From an uncultured Clostridia bacterium (lineage in GTDB: Bacteria > Bacillota > Clostridia > Christensenellales > Borkfalkiaceae): a stretch of 41,755 bases of DNA. The stretch covers positions 1 through 41,755 of the forward strand of contig CALVRO010000012.1 of NCBI GenBank assembly GCA_944358655.1. The letters are read 5' to 3'. Shown here in pieces: positions 7,801 through 16,767 of this stretch. A program made the translations under genes and the position numbers. Numbering within the stretch: position 1 is the first letter of the stretch; each line of letters opens with the position of its first letter. The notes under the pieces were generated by a model. That model ran no database searches. It saw only the letters and a program-made list of their open reading frames with translations, and was not told the DNA's origin.

Positions 7801-8417
7801 CTCTTTGCCTCCGAAAGACTGTCGACAAGTTTTTTGATCTGTCCGTTCTTGAATTTAAAGGCGGCCTTGTTGGCCACAAGCCGCGCGCTGATGGGGAAAA
7901 TCGACGCATACACCTTCAGATCGTTCTCCTTTAAAGTCGTGCCCGTCTCCACAATGTCGACAATGACGTCGGACATGCCGAGGATGGGCGCAAGCTCGAT
8001 GGAGCCGTTGAGCTTTATAACTTCGATATCCCTGCCTATCTCGCGATAGTAATTCTTTGCGACGTTGACGAATTTGGTGGCCACCCTGAGCGGGCGCGAG
8101 GTGTCGTCGTACCAGTCGGCCGCGGCGGCTACGCACATTGTGCATTTGCCCATGCCGAGGTCGGCAAGCTCGTACACGTCGGGTGCGGTCTCCTCAAGGA
8201 TATCCTTTCCGACCACCCCCACGTCGGCGGCGCCGCGCTCGACGTAGACGGCCACGTCGGCGGGCTTGACCCAGAAATAGCTTACGCCCGACTGCTGGTC
8301 GCTGAACACCAGCTTGCGGCCCGAACTGTCGTAGGACGAGCAACTGTAGCCCGCCGAGGCGAGAAGGGCATACACCTTGTCGCCGAGGCGGCCCTTGGGA
8401 AGCGCTATATTTATCAT
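7797..8417 (-). CDS. hisG: ATP phosphoribosyltransferase, short-form catalytic subunit
   Basis: Catalyses the committed step, condensing ATP with PRPP. With 206 residues it is the short form, which lacks the C-terminal histidine-sensing domain and needs HisZ as regulatory partner. Typical features are IALPKGRLGD at the N-terminus, the DVGVVGKDILEE segment, and the PRPP-binding loop IVDIVETGTTLKEN. Its start overlaps the hisZ stop as ATGA, fitting co-translation and assembly of the hetero-octamer. Confidence 0.97.
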   Translation of the reverse strand: MINIALPKGRLGDKVYALLASAGYSCSSYDSSGRKLVFSDQQSGVSYFWVKPADVAVYVERGAADVGVVGKDILEETAPDVYELADLGMGKCTMCVAAAADWYDDTSRPLRVATKFVNVAKNYYREIGRDIEVIKLNGSIELAPILGMSDVIVDIVETGTTLKENDLKVYASIFPISARLVANKAAFKFKNGQIKKLVDSLSEAKR

Positions 8418-9496
8418 GGATGCCTCCTGAGATCTTGCACTTCGTTGTATCTGATACCCTCGGGCAGAGAGCGAGCAATGCGCACGCTCCTCCCCTCTGC
8501 CGTCAGCGCGCGGCTCCTTTCAAGGGCTTCGGGCGCGCTTTGGTCGTCATACAAAATGACGGTCGAAACGCTGTTTGCGTCGGGACGGAAATACCTCTCC
8601 AGCTCGCCGATATAGAGGGCGAAACCTATGGCGCCCCCCGCGCGGCCCATCTTGGAGAGCAGTTTATCGTATCTGCCGCCCGAGAGCACGCGCCTCGGCA
8701 CGCCGCCCGCGTAGCCGTTGAAGATGACGCCGTTGTAGTAGTCGGCGCTGTTGGCTATAGAGAAATTTATGTTGACCGCGCTGCCGCACCCAAGCGCGCA
8801 CAGCATGTCCACGAGACCTGAGAGCTCTTCGGCGGCCGACCTCATGTCCTCGTTTAACGAGCAAGCCCTCATCTCCGCCGCGGCGGCGCGGCAGTCGCCG
8901 CCGATAGAGAGTATCCTGCCGAAGGCCTCCACGCCCTCTCCGCCTATTCCTCTTGTTTTAGCAAACTTTTTAAAGTCGTGCATATTCTTGGCGCGGAGAT
9001 AGCAATAGGCCTCCTCCTTGTCGCCGCCCGTCAGGCCGAGAGCGGACATCAGCCCCTCGATATAACCCATGTGCGACAGGTCGACTATATAATCGTCGGC
9101 GACGGCGGCGAGAGTATCGCAGGCCAGCAGCAGCACTTCGGCCTCGCAGGCCGCGTCGATGTCGCCTATGACTTCGACGCCCGCCTGATCGACCTCCCTG
9201 AATTCGTCCCCGTCGGCAGGCCGACGATATACCCTGTCGGTATAGAACAGCTTCTGCGTGCCGCCCGCAGGGTCGACGTGCCTTATAACGGAGAGGGTCA
9301 TGTCGGGGCGGAGCGCCAGCAGTCTGCCGCCCGCACCGCTGAAGGTGATGACCTTTTTGCTTATAAGAAAATCGATATTGTCGAGGTAGAGCGAATAATC
9401 TTCAAAACAGCCGGGTCTGAACCGCCTGTATCCCCTCGCTCCGTACAGAGCAGAGAGCCCCGTAAGTAACTCTTCCTCACTCTTAAGTTGCTTCAT
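8414..9496 (-). CDS. hisZ: ATP phosphoribosyltransferase regulatory subunit
   Basis: A class II histidyl-tRNA-synthetase-like protein (360 residues) that activates short HisG and carries feedback inhibition by histidine; it does not charge tRNA. The synthetase-derived motif 2 region is visible (ALRPDMTLSVIRHV...QKLFYTDRVYR), as is the late motif GGRYDKLLSKMG. The anticodon-binding domain is absent, as expected for HisZ. A GGGGAGAG ribosome site precedes the ATG at 9496. The short C-terminal tail reaches into the hisG start. Confidence 0.95.
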   Translation of the reverse strand: MKQLKSEEELLTGLSALYGARGYRRFRPGCFEDYSLYLDNIDFLISKKVITFSGAGGRLLALRPDMTLSVIRHVDPAGGTQKLFYTDRVYRRPADGDEFREVDQAGVEVIGDIDAACEAEVLLLACDTLAAVADDYIVDLSHMGYIEGLMSALGLTGGDKEEAYCYLRAKNMHDFKKFAKTRGIGGEGVEAFGRILSIGGDCRAAAAEMRACSLNEDMRSAAEELSGLVDMLCALGCGSAVNINFSIANSADYYNGVIFNGYAGGVPRRVLSGGRYDKLLSKMGRAGGAIGFALYIGELERYFRPDANSVSTVILYDDQSAPEALERSRALTAEGRSVRIARSLPEGIRYNEVQDLRRHP

Positions 9497-9516
9497 GTAA
9501 TCTCTCCCCGCAGACT

Positions 9517-9792
9517 TCAGTCATGGTCGATAAATTTCTTATAGGCGCCGCTGCCGTGCGCTATCGAACGGGAGATGCGCGAAAGCGTGGTGCTCGAAAT
9601 ATCCGTTTCGGCAATTATCTCGTTGTACGTCTTGCCCTCGAGGAAGAGTTTGGCCGCATATGCGCGCTGTGCCATCTGTTCAACTTCCTTATATGTACAC
9701 AGATCTTCCAAAAGCGCCTTGCAGTCCTCCCGCGTCTTGAGCTTCAAAATAATGTCGTACAATTCGTCTACATGTTTTTCCATATCTTTCAT
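9517..9792 (-). CDS. TrpR/YerC-family transcriptional regulator, first gene of the his operon
   Basis: A 91-residue helix-turn-helix protein of the TrpR superfamily (YerC/YecD branch). The DNA-binding part is seen at GKTYNEIIAETDISSTTLSR. I chose the ATG at 9792 because AGGAG stands 5-6 bases upstream; an open frame to 9840 has no such site. The gene lies 20 bases before hisZ and directly after a good promoter, so it likely controls this operon. Comparative studies, as I recall them, assign such neighbours a histidine-responsive repressor role. Ligand and operator are not shown by the sequence. Confidence 0.88.
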   Translation of the reverse strand: MKDMEKHVDELYDIILKLKTREDCKALLEDLCTYKEVEQMAQRAYAAKLFLEGKTYNEIIAETDISSTTLSRISRSIAHGSGAYKKFIDHD

Positions 9793-9805
9793 GACAACTC
9801 CTGTT

Positions 9806-9834
9806 CCGTGACCGCCGCACACATGCGGGGACGG
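9806..9834 (-). promoter_or_regulatory. 5' leader hairpin of the his operon
   Basis: On the minus strand the leader contains CCGTCCCCGCATGTGTGCGG followed by ACGG. This gives an inner CGCA/TGCG stem and an outer CCGT/ACGG stem just upstream of the ribosome site. It is small and has no T-run; a regulatory role is only possible. Confidence 0.3.
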
Positions 9835-9851
9835 AAGCAATTATTTATACT

Positions 9852-9880
9852 ATTATACTTTATTGCACTACCGAAGTAAA
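9852..9880 (-). promoter_or_regulatory. Promoter of the his operon
   Basis: TTTACT (9875-9880) and TATAAT (9852-9857) are 17 bases apart on the minus strand. The -10 lies within a direct repeat AGTATAAT/AGTATAAA, a conceivable operator for the adjacent TrpR-family protein. Confidence 0.7.
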
Positions 9881-9894
9881 GCGATTTTAACGGC

Positions 9895-9921
9895 AAAAAC
9901 GAGGAATTTTTCATTTCCCCG
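9895..9921 (-). terminator. Rho-independent terminator after rpiB
   Basis: On the minus strand CGGGGAA pairs with TTCCTCG (one G-T pair) across an 8-base loop and is followed by TTTTT. It separates the rpiB-ending cluster from the his operon promoter. Confidence 0.7.
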
Positions 9922-9943
9922 TCATTTTACCGTTATTTTTCAA

Positions 9944-10393
9944 TTACTTGCAGTACTTCTTTTCGATTTGGGTTATCTTGTCCACCCTTCTCTGGTGGCG
10001 GCCGCCCTCAAAAGGGGTCGTAAGGAAGGTTTCGACTATTTCGAGGGCATAGCCCGGGCCGACTACCTTTTCGCCCATGGCGAGCATGTTGGCGTCGTTG
10101 TGAAGGCGGGTGTACTTTGCGCAGTAGCTGTCGTGGCAGTGCGCGCACCTCACCCCGGGAACTTTGTTGGCGACAATGGATACGCCTATCCCCGTAGAGC
10201 AGACTACTATGCCTTTGTCGCACTCGCCTGAGGCGACGGCCTCGGCCGCGGGAAGAGCGTAGTCGGGATAGTCGCAGCTGTCAAAGCTGTCCGTGCCGAA
10301 GTCAACGTATTGATAGCCGTGCTCCTCGAGATATGCGATTATCGTTCTCTTTAAGTTGAGCGCGCCGTGGTCGCACGCAATGGCAATTTTCAT
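9944..10393 (-). CDS. rpiB: Ribose-5-phosphate isomerase B
   Basis: Interconverts ribose-5-phosphate and ribulose-5-phosphate in the pentose phosphate pathway. The protein has 149 residues, the usual RpiB length. Visible signatures are the N-terminal IACDHGALNLK, DYPDYA, and the active-site cysteine C65 in GIVVCSTGIGVSI. AGGAG precedes the ATG by 5 bases. It starts one base after the YwlE-type phosphatase gene ends, in the same order as the Bacillus ywlC-ywlE-ywlF neighbourhood. LacA/LacB isomerases share the fold, but context favours RpiB. Confidence 0.94.
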   Translation of the reverse strand: MKIAIACDHGALNLKRTIIAYLEEHGYQYVDFGTDSFDSCDYPDYALPAAEAVASGECDKGIVVCSTGIGVSIVANKVPGVRCAHCHDSYCAKYTRLHNDANMLAMGEKVVGPGYALEIVETFLTTPFEGGRHQRRVDKITQIEKKYCK

Positions 10394-10394
10394 G

Positions 10395-10850
10395 TTACTC
10401 CTCGCTTGTGTAATTAAGAATGAATTTTTCTATTATGTTGTCGCAGGCGATAGAAATAATTTCGAGCGTGAGGCGGTAGACCTCTATGCCGCAGCCGTAG
10501 GGGTCGGGCACGTCGCGGCCGCAGAACGAGCTTATGCACTCGACGTGCGCGCAGTCCTCGAGCATGAGCCTGTCGGCGTCGTTCATGGTGACGACGAGCA
10601 CGCTCGAATCCATCAGTTTCTGGGTGAGTTTGCGCGCGGCAAAGCCCTTTCTGACGGCAACTCCCGCCTCGCCGAGTGCACGTTCGGCCATGGGATTGAC
10701 GGGATCGCCCTTGCGCGCGTGTATGCCGCAGGAGGCCACGTCCCACCACTTTATTTTGCGCGATTTTATTTTGTGGCGGAGCATCATCTCCGCCATGGGA
10801 CTGCGGCAGGTGTTGCCCGTGCAGACAAAGAGGATCTTTTTGCGTTTCAT
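10395..10850 (-). CDS. Low-molecular-weight protein phosphatase, YwlE-like (possible protein-arginine phosphatase)
   Basis: The P-loop VCTGNTCRSPMAEM near the N-terminus and the aspartate loop DVPDPYG near the C-terminus define this LMW phosphatase, about 151 residues. The threonine in CTGNTCRS matches YwlE of Bacillus, where that residue steers specificity towards phosphoarginine; most tyrosine phosphatases differ there. The chosen ATG at 10850 sits just after the upstream stop (TGATATG); a GTG at 10859 is possible. Its place between threonylcarbamoyl-AMP synthase and rpiB also matches Bacillus. No McsB-type arginine kinase is in the window. Confidence 0.88.
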   Translation of the reverse strand: MKRKKILFVCTGNTCRSPMAEMMLRHKIKSRKIKWWDVASCGIHARKGDPVNPMAERALGEAGVAVRKGFAARKLTQKLMDSSVLVVTMNDADRLMLEDCAHVECISSFCGRDVPDPYGCGIEVYRLTLEIISIACDNIIEKFILNYTSEE

Positions 10851-10851
10851 A

Positions 10852-11841
10852 TCAGCCACACGCCTTGGTAAGTCTGTTCATGACCCCGACCATAACGCCG
10901 TCCTGTTTTAAAGGCGCAACGGCGATGAGCACGTCGGCCACGCGTTCGCCCTCGCGCAGTCTGTCGTAGAGGTTGGAGGCGACGGCGTTTTCGTCGGCGC
11001 CGAGGGAGAGGACAAAGGCGTCCTCCATATCGGCGGCCGTCATGTCGTCGCACATTATAGCCGCCCTCTCGCCGCGCGAAAGACATTGCCTGTAGAGCGC
11101 GAGCGCCTGCATGCGGTCGGCATAGCTAAAGAGAGCCGTGCGGCAGCGGGGCGAATAGTGCTTGTACTTCATGCCGGGCGAACGGACGCGCTCACCCTCG
11201 ACCATGCGGTACTCGTCGCACTCTCCCGCCACTTTGGCTATCATGTCGCGCGTGATCAGTCCGCTGCGCAGCACGCAGGGGACGTCGCCCGTGCAGTCGA
11301 GCACGGTGCTCTCTATGCCGCCCGAGCACTTGCCGCCGTCGAGGATGAGCTCTATCCTCCCCTCGAGGTCGTCAAACACATGGCGCGCCGTGACGGGGCT
11401 GACGTGTTTTGAAAGGTTGGCGCTGGGCGCGGCTATCGGCAGCCCGACGAACTTTAAAAAGGCCTGCGCGCCCTCGTGCGAAGGCACGCGCACGGCGAGG
11501 GTGTCGAGCCCGCACGACACGGTGGAACTGACCTTGCCCCTGCTTGCGTACACCATTGTCAGCGGCCCCGGCAAAAAGGCCTTTGCAAGCAATTTAGCGT
11601 AGTCGGGGACGTCGCGCACAAGGGCGGAGATGTCGTAGTCCCTATGTACATGCACGATCAGCGGATTGTCGGACGGCCTGCCCTTGGTGGCGTAGATGAG
11701 CTTTACGGCGTCGTCGTCAAAGGCGTTTGCGCCCAGACCGTACACCGTTTCGGTGGGAAAGGCTACAAGCCCTCCCCTCTCGATTATATTTTTTGCAAGA
11801 CGGAGCGAACTGCCGTCTATGGGTAGAATTTGAGTGAGCAT
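10852..11841 (-). CDS. L-threonylcarbamoyladenylate synthase (Sua5/YwlC type)
   Basis: Makes threonylcarbamoyl-AMP from threonine, bicarbonate and ATP for the t6A modification of ANN-decoding tRNAs. At 329 residues it is the long Sua5 form: an N-terminal YrdC domain (about 1-200; FPTETVYGLGANA, KGRPSDNPLIVH, ISAPSANLSKH-like segment) plus a C-terminal Sua5 domain joined by a linker with SPGMKYKHYSP. The partner TsaB/D/E genes are not in the window. It lies 16 bases after dnaB and overlaps the phosphatase gene. Confidence 0.93.
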   Translation of the reverse strand: MLTQILPIDGSSLRLAKNIIERGGLVAFPTETVYGLGANAFDDDAVKLIYATKGRPSDNPLIVHVHRDYDISALVRDVPDYAKLLAKAFLPGPLTMVYASRGKVSSTVSCGLDTLAVRVPSHEGAQAFLKFVGLPIAAPSANLSKHVSPVTARHVFDDLEGRIELILDGGKCSGGIESTVLDCTGDVPCVLRSGLITRDMIAKVAGECDEYRMVEGERVRSPGMKYKHYSPRCRTALFSYADRMQALALYRQCLSRGERAAIMCDDMTAADMEDAFVLSLGADENAVASNLYDRLREGERVADVLIAVAPLKQDGVMVGVMNRLTKACG

Positions 11842-11857
11842 GAGCTTTTACGCCTCG

Positions 11858-13312
11858 TTAAAAGGGAGGATCGTCGGGCATGTCGTCGGGGGGCGGAGGC
11901 GCCTCGTCGGTATAGGGCTGTCCGCCGTAGTCCTCGCCGCCGTCGTACACGGGCGGGGCGGCCTCGTCGTCGGGTTCGGGGTTGACGAACTTTGTAAGCT
12001 CGCCCTTGAAGCGAAGCTTTATCCTGTCCAGGCCGCCGTTGCGGTGCTTGGCTATGATGAGGTCGGCCATGCCCTTGACGATATTGTTCTTCTTTATCTC
12101 CTCGTCGGTGGCGGTGACGTCGGGGCGGTTGATGAACATTACAATGTCGGCGTCCTGTTCTATGGCGCCCGACTCGCGCAGGTCGGAGAGCTGAGGCTCC
12201 TTGGTCTGCATACGCCTGAGCTGCGAAAGAGCTATGACGGGAACGTCGAGCTCCTTGGCCATTATCTTGAGTTCGCGCGTTATCTCGGCGACTTCCTGCG
12301 TACGGTTGACGTCCGCCCCCTTCTTGCCGCTCGACATAAGCTGGATATAGTCTATCATGATGAGGTCGAGACGGCCGTTGTTCTTGGCCTTGATGCGGCG
12401 GCACTTTGAAAGTATCTCCGCAGGCGTCACGCGCGAGGAGTCGTCGATATTTATATGACACTTGCGCATCTTTTCGCTGGCCTTGGCTATCTTTTTCCAA
12501 TCGTTGGGAGTCAGCTCGCCCGACAGCGCGGCCGACATGGATACGCCCGCATAGCTGCACATAAGCCTTTGAACTATCTGCGTTTCGGGCATTTCGAGGG
12601 AGAACACGGCGCACACCTTGTCGTTGTTCAACGCGGCGTTCTCTATAATGTTCATGGCTATCGACGTCTTGCCCATGCCGGGGCGGGCGGCGATGACGAT
12701 GAGGTCGGTCTTTTGCAGGCCGTTAGTCAGCCTGTCGAGCCGCGTGAAGCCCGTCATCACGCCGCGGTAGGCGTCCTTGTCCTCGGCGAGCAGCTGAAAT
12801 TTATTTATTACCTGGTCGATGGCGTCGCTCTCGCGGATGTCCTTGACGGACGACGAATCGTTGGTGCGCGAAATGTCGTAGACGAGGCTTTCGGCGTACT
12901 GAACGCTCTTTACGCTGTCGTCGCTCGACTGGGCAAATTTTATAATGTCGCGCGAGGAGCGGATGAGCCGACGGTTGACGGCGTCGCGCCTGACGATGTC
13001 GAAATAGCTGTCGTAATTGGCGGACGAGGGCGTTATCTGGGCAAGTTCGGTGAGGTAGGCCACCCCTCCCGCCTTTTCGAGATTGCCCTCGGTTTCCAGC
13101 TTGTCGATGAGCGTGACGAGATCGACGGGGCGATGGTCGTTGTAGTTCATCTTCATGGCCGACAGGATAAATTTGTGCGACTCCTGATAGAAGTCGTCCT
13201 CGGTAAGTTTATCGAGCACGTCGGGCAAAATTTCGTTGTCTATGAGCATGCACCCCAAAAGCGCCTGTTCGGCGTCCAGATGGTTGGGCATGACGTTAGT
13301 TCTGTCAGACAT
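11858..13312 (-). CDS. dnaB: Replicative DNA helicase
   Basis: The hexameric helicase of the replication fork (484 residues; equivalent to DnaC of Bacillus). The N-terminal domain (about 1-120; DAEQALLGCML) is followed by a linker and the RecA-like domain with Walker A ARPGMGKTS (209-217), Walker B LIMIDYIQLM, and the downstream REL/SQL and arginine-finger region (ALSQLRRMQ, KHRNGGLD). The tail ends in an acidic, proline-rich segment (PPPPDDMPDDPPF). No intein is present. It lies 6 bases after oligoendopeptidase F in the same transcription direction. Confidence 0.97.
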   Translation of the reverse strand: MSDRTNVMPNHLDAEQALLGCMLIDNEILPDVLDKLTEDDFYQESHKFILSAMKMNYNDHRPVDLVTLIDKLETEGNLEKAGGVAYLTELAQITPSSANYDSYFDIVRRDAVNRRLIRSSRDIIKFAQSSDDSVKSVQYAESLVYDISRTNDSSSVKDIRESDAIDQVINKFQLLAEDKDAYRGVMTGFTRLDRLTNGLQKTDLIVIAARPGMGKTSIAMNIIENAALNNDKVCAVFSLEMPETQIVQRLMCSYAGVSMSAALSGELTPNDWKKIAKASEKMRKCHINIDDSSRVTPAEILSKCRRIKAKNNGRLDLIMIDYIQLMSSGKKGADVNRTQEVAEITRELKIMAKELDVPVIALSQLRRMQTKEPQLSDLRESGAIEQDADIVMFINRPDVTATDEEIKKNNIVKGMADLIIAKHRNGGLDRIKLRFKGELTKFVNPEPDDEAAPPVYDGGEDYGGQPYTDEAPPPPDDMPDDPPF

Positions 13313-13318
13313 AGTACA

Positions 13319-15094
13319 TTATAAACCCATCATTTTTTCAAATTGAGCTAAGGTATCGGCAAATTCTTTCATTGCAAACTCGAAGGGAGCCTTTGTTGTG
13401 AGATCTACGCCGGCGAGCTTGAGGAGCGAAACGGGGTCTGTTGAGGAGCCGCCCGAAAGGAAGGCAAAGTAATCTTTTACGGCGCTCTCCCCCTCGGTGA
13501 GTATCCTGTTGGCGATATTCATTGCCGAGATTATGCCCGTAGAATACTTGTAGACATAGAAGGCGTTGTAGAAGTGAGGTATCCTGCACCACTCGCACGA
13601 AATGTTGTAGTCGTGCTCGATGGCGTCGCCGTAGTACCTTTTGCCGAGGTCGGAGTACAGCGAGCAGAGATTTTCCTTTGTGAGGGGCTCGCCCTTCTCC
13701 ACCATGTCGTGCGCCTTGAACTCGAATTCGGCGAACATGGTCTGCCTGTGCAGCGTGGCGCGGATGGTGTCGAGGTAGTAGTTGAGAAGATATTTCTTTA
13801 AATTTTCATCCTTGGCGTCGGCGAGCATGTACTTTAACAGCAGCACTTCGTTTACCGTGCTGGCCACCTCGGCTACAAAGATGCGGTAGTCGGCCTTTGC
13901 GTAGGGCTGGGCCTGCGCCGAAAAATAAGTGTGCAGCGAATGGCCCATCTCGTGCGCGATGGTGAACACGTCGCTGAGCGTGGGCTGATAGTTTAACAGC
14001 ACATAGGGATGCACGCCGTTGACGCCCGTCGAATAGGCGCCGCTGCGCTTGCCCTCGGTCTCCTCAACGTCTATCCACCTCTCGTCGTGCCCGCGCTTCA
14101 AAAGAGCCTGATAGTCGCTTCCGAGGGGAGCAAGTCCCCTGATTATATAGTCGTAGGCCTCGTCGTAGCTCATCTTGAAGTCTACGTCGGCCACGAGGGG
14201 TGCGTACACGTCGTAGAAATACAGTTTGTCGTAGCCCAAAATCTTCTTTCTGTCGGCAATGTAGCGGTGCATCGCGGGGAAGGAACTTTCGACAGAGGCT
14301 AAAAGATTGTCGTAGACCGACCTTTCGACGTCCTCCCTGAAGAGGGCGCGCTCGAGGCAGGAGGCAAACTTATACGCCCTTGCATAGAAAACATCCTTCT
14401 TTACGTTGCCGTAATAGGTGGAAGTTATGGTGTTGATGAGGCTGATATACGCGGCATAGTACTTTTCATAGACCTCCTTCCTCTTTTCCCTGTCGGAGGA
14501 ATGGAGCACGAGGCCGTACAGTCCGTGCGAAAGCTTTACCTTTTTGCCTTCAAGCTCAATTTCGGGAAGGGGCAGGTCGGCGTTGTCTATCATGCCGAAG
14601 GTCTCCTTGAAGGTGGAAAAGCTTTCGCCCGCAAGAGCGATGAGTTTTTCCTCTCCCTCCGAAAGGACGTGCGACTTGTTCTTCTTCAATAATAAAAGCT
14701 GATAATCGTAGTCGGAGAAGCGCTCGTCGGCTATGAGGCTGTCGAGGTACTGCTCGCTCTCGCCCGCCATTTCGGGCTCGAAGAAGGCGTTCTCTGCCGA
14801 ATACTTGGAAAAGAGCATGCCCATTTTGCTGTTGTAGGAAGTGTACTTGGCAATTCTTGCGTCCTCGTCGTGCTTCATGTAGGCGTACACGGCCAGAGCC
14901 TCGGCGAGCTTCATGAACTCGTCGTTGGCCTTGAGATAGCTAAGCAACACCTCTCTGTCGCCGAGTTTGCCTGCGTAGGACGAGAAATTTATCATCTTTT
15001 CGGCGCGGGCGTAGTCCTTCTCCCACGCCTCGTCGGAGGGATAGATGTCCTCTATCGCCCACTTGTACTGCTGTTTTACCTCGCTTCTTTGCAT
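13319..15094 (-). CDS. pepF: Oligoendopeptidase F (M3B metallopeptidase)
   Basis: A cytoplasmic zinc peptidase that cleaves short peptides. The 591 residues match the family. The zinc motif HEMGH is at 381-385 with the third ligand region FVAEVASTVNE about 20 residues later; the M3 substrate-binding tyrosine/histidine stretch FYNAFYVYKYSTG is near the C-terminus. The N-terminal helical part (YKWAIEDIYPSDEAWEKD) is typical of PepF. It sits between a UPF0210 gene and dnaB in one directional cluster. Confidence 0.96.
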   Translation of the reverse strand: MQRSEVKQQYKWAIEDIYPSDEAWEKDYARAEKMINFSSYAGKLGDREVLLSYLKANDEFMKLAEALAVYAYMKHDEDARIAKYTSYNSKMGMLFSKYSAENAFFEPEMAGESEQYLDSLIADERFSDYDYQLLLLKKNKSHVLSEGEEKLIALAGESFSTFKETFGMIDNADLPLPEIELEGKKVKLSHGLYGLVLHSSDREKRKEVYEKYYAAYISLINTITSTYYGNVKKDVFYARAYKFASCLERALFREDVERSVYDNLLASVESSFPAMHRYIADRKKILGYDKLYFYDVYAPLVADVDFKMSYDEAYDYIIRGLAPLGSDYQALLKRGHDERWIDVEETEGKRSGAYSTGVNGVHPYVLLNYQPTLSDVFTIAHEMGHSLHTYFSAQAQPYAKADYRIFVAEVASTVNEVLLLKYMLADAKDENLKKYLLNYYLDTIRATLHRQTMFAEFEFKAHDMVEKGEPLTKENLCSLYSDLGKRYYGDAIEHDYNISCEWCRIPHFYNAFYVYKYSTGIISAMNIANRILTEGESAVKDYFAFLSGGSSTDPVSLLKLAGVDLTTKAPFEFAMKEFADTLAQFEKMMGL

Positions 15095-15108
15095 GTTTTA
15101 TTGACCTC

Positions 15109-16464
15109 TCAGTTTTTATTGGAATGTATGGGCGCGGGAATGAGCCCTCCCCTCGCCACAAATTTGCTTGCCGACTGCTTGTGGACGGGCATTATGGGCG
15201 CCCTGCCCAGAAGTCCGCCGAAGTTGACGCAATCGCCCACTCCCTTTCCGGGCGCGGGGATTATCCTGACGGCGGTAGTCTTGTTGTTTATCATGCCTAT
15301 GGCCGCCTCGTCGGCGATGATGGCGCTCAGAGTATCGGCGGGAGTATCGCCGGGCACGGCTATCATGTCGAGGCCCACCGAGCAGACGGCCGTCATGGCC
15401 TCGAGCTTGTCGACGCAGAGCACGCCCTTTTCGGCGGACTCTATCATGCCGATATCCTCGGAGACGGGGATGAACGCGCCCGAGAGGCCGCCCACGCGCG
15501 AGCTGGCCATTACGCCGCCCTTCTTTACGGCGTCGTTGAGCATGGCAAGGCAGGCCGTGGTGCCGTGGGTGCCCACGCACTCGAGGCCCATTTCTTCGAG
15601 TATCTGCGCGACCGAGTCGCCGCGCGCGGGAGTGGGCGCAAGCGACAGATCGACTATGCCGAATTCGGCGCCGAGCCGCTTTGCGGCCTCGCGCGCGATG
15701 AGCTGGCCCGCCCTCGTTATCTTGAAGGCGGTGCGCTTGATCATTTCGGCGAGTTCGGAGAGGTCGGCCTCGGGAATGGCCTCTATGGCGTGCTGTACGA
15801 CGCCTGGGCCGGATACGCCCACGTTGATGACCGTGCCGCTCTCGCCCACGCCGTGGAAGGCGCCCGCCATGAAGGGGTTGTCCTCAACGGCGTTGCAGAA
15901 CACCACGAGCTTGGCGCAGCCGAAGCCGTCGTTTGCGGCAGTCGCCTCGGCGGTCTGCTTGATGATATCGCCCATCAGTCTGACGGCGTCCATGTTTATG
16001 CCCGACTTGGAGGAACCGACGTTGACCGACGAGCACAGCCTCTCGGTGGAGGCGAGCACGCCGGGGATGCTCTCTATAAAAGTTCTTTCGTAGTCGGCCA
16101 TGCCCTTGTGTACGAGGGCCGAATAGCCGCCCAGAAAATCTATGCCGAGATTGCGCGCGGCGTCGTCGAGCGCCTTGCCTACAAGCCCCGCCTTTGCGGG
16201 AAAGGCCGCGCAGATGAGGCTGACGGGAGTTACCGATACCCTTTTATTGACAATGGGGATGCCGTATTCGTCGGACAGTTCGCCCGTCACCTGCACTATT
16301 TTTTCGGCCTTGGCGCAGACGGTGTCGTAGACGCAGCGCGCCGTCTCCTGCGCCGTGGCGCGTATGCAGGGAAGAAGGGATATGCCCATTGTTACCGTGC
16401 GGATATCGAGATGTTCGCGCTCGACCATGTCTATGGTCTCGAGTACGTCCTTATAATTGAACAT
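15109..16464 (-). CDS. UPF0210 / PFL-family protein (DUF711)
   Basis: A 451-residue protein of the conserved UPF0210 family, found beside a small ACT-domain protein in many Bacillota and archaea, as here. Family hallmarks include the N-terminal [19 protein letters not shown] and several glycine-rich stretches ([37 protein letters not shown]). Biochemical function is not established to my knowledge; structural relatives resemble glycyl-radical-enzyme folds without the radical glycine motif. Co-occurrence with the ACT gene suggests amino-acid-responsive control. Confidence 0.9.
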   Translation of the reverse strand: MFNYKDVLETIDMVEREHLDIRTVTMGISLLPCIRATAQETARCVYDTVCAKAEKIVQVTGELSDEYGIPIVNKRVSVTPVSLICAAFPAKAGLVGKALDDAARNLGIDFLGGYSALVHKGMADYERTFIESIPGVLASTERLCSSVNVGSSKSGINMDAVRLMGDIIKQTAEATAANDGFGCAKLVVFCNAVEDNPFMAGAFHGVGESGTVINVGVSGPGVVQHAIEAIPEADLSELAEMIKRTAFKITRAGQLIAREAAKRLGAEFGIVDLSLAPTPARGDSVAQILEEMGLECVGTHGTTACLAMLNDAVKKGGVMASSRVGGLSGAFIPVSEDIGMIESAEKGVLCVDKLEAMTAVCSVGLDMIAVPGDTPADTLSAIIADEAAIGMINNKTTAVRIIPAPGKGVGDCVNFGGLLGRAPIMPVHKQSASKFVARGGLIPAPIHSNKN

Positions 16465-16474
16465 ATGCCCACCT

Positions 16475-16744
16475 TTAAACGCTGTGCATGGCGTTGAAAA
16501 TGTCTTCGTGCTGAATGTGGATGGACATGCCTATCTTTTCGCCCATCTCCCTGCACTCCTTGGCTATTTCCGCAAGGCCCTCGGTGGCGCCCCTGAGGTC
16601 TACCATCATTATCATGGTGAAATATTCGTCCATGATGGTCTGGCTGATATCGAGAATGTTTATCCCGCGCTCGGCGAGAAAGGCAGAGACCTTGGCTATT
16701 ATACCCGTCTTGTCCTTGCCTACTACAGTTACGACTGCACGCAT
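16475..16744 (-). CDS. ACT-domain protein (UPF0237)
   Basis: The 89 residues form a single ACT domain, beginning [23 protein letters not shown] and continuing with the second helix at residues about 60-75. ACT domains bind small ligands, often amino acids, as dimers. It ends 10 bases before the UPF0210 gene, the standard genomic partner, so the two products probably act together. No DNA-binding part is present. Confidence 0.92.
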   Translation of the reverse strand: MRAVVTVVGKDKTGIIAKVSAFLAERGINILDISQTIMDEYFTMIMMVDLRGATEGLAEIAKECREMGEKIGMSIHIQHEDIFNAMHSV

Positions 16745-16767
16745 GTTTATCTCCTATTATTATTTAT

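Noticed and set aside
15124-16497. Long plus-strand open frame (457 codons) opposite the UPF0210 gene
   Set aside because: It is the antisense shadow of a recognisable conserved gene; its product resembles no family and it has no ribosome site.
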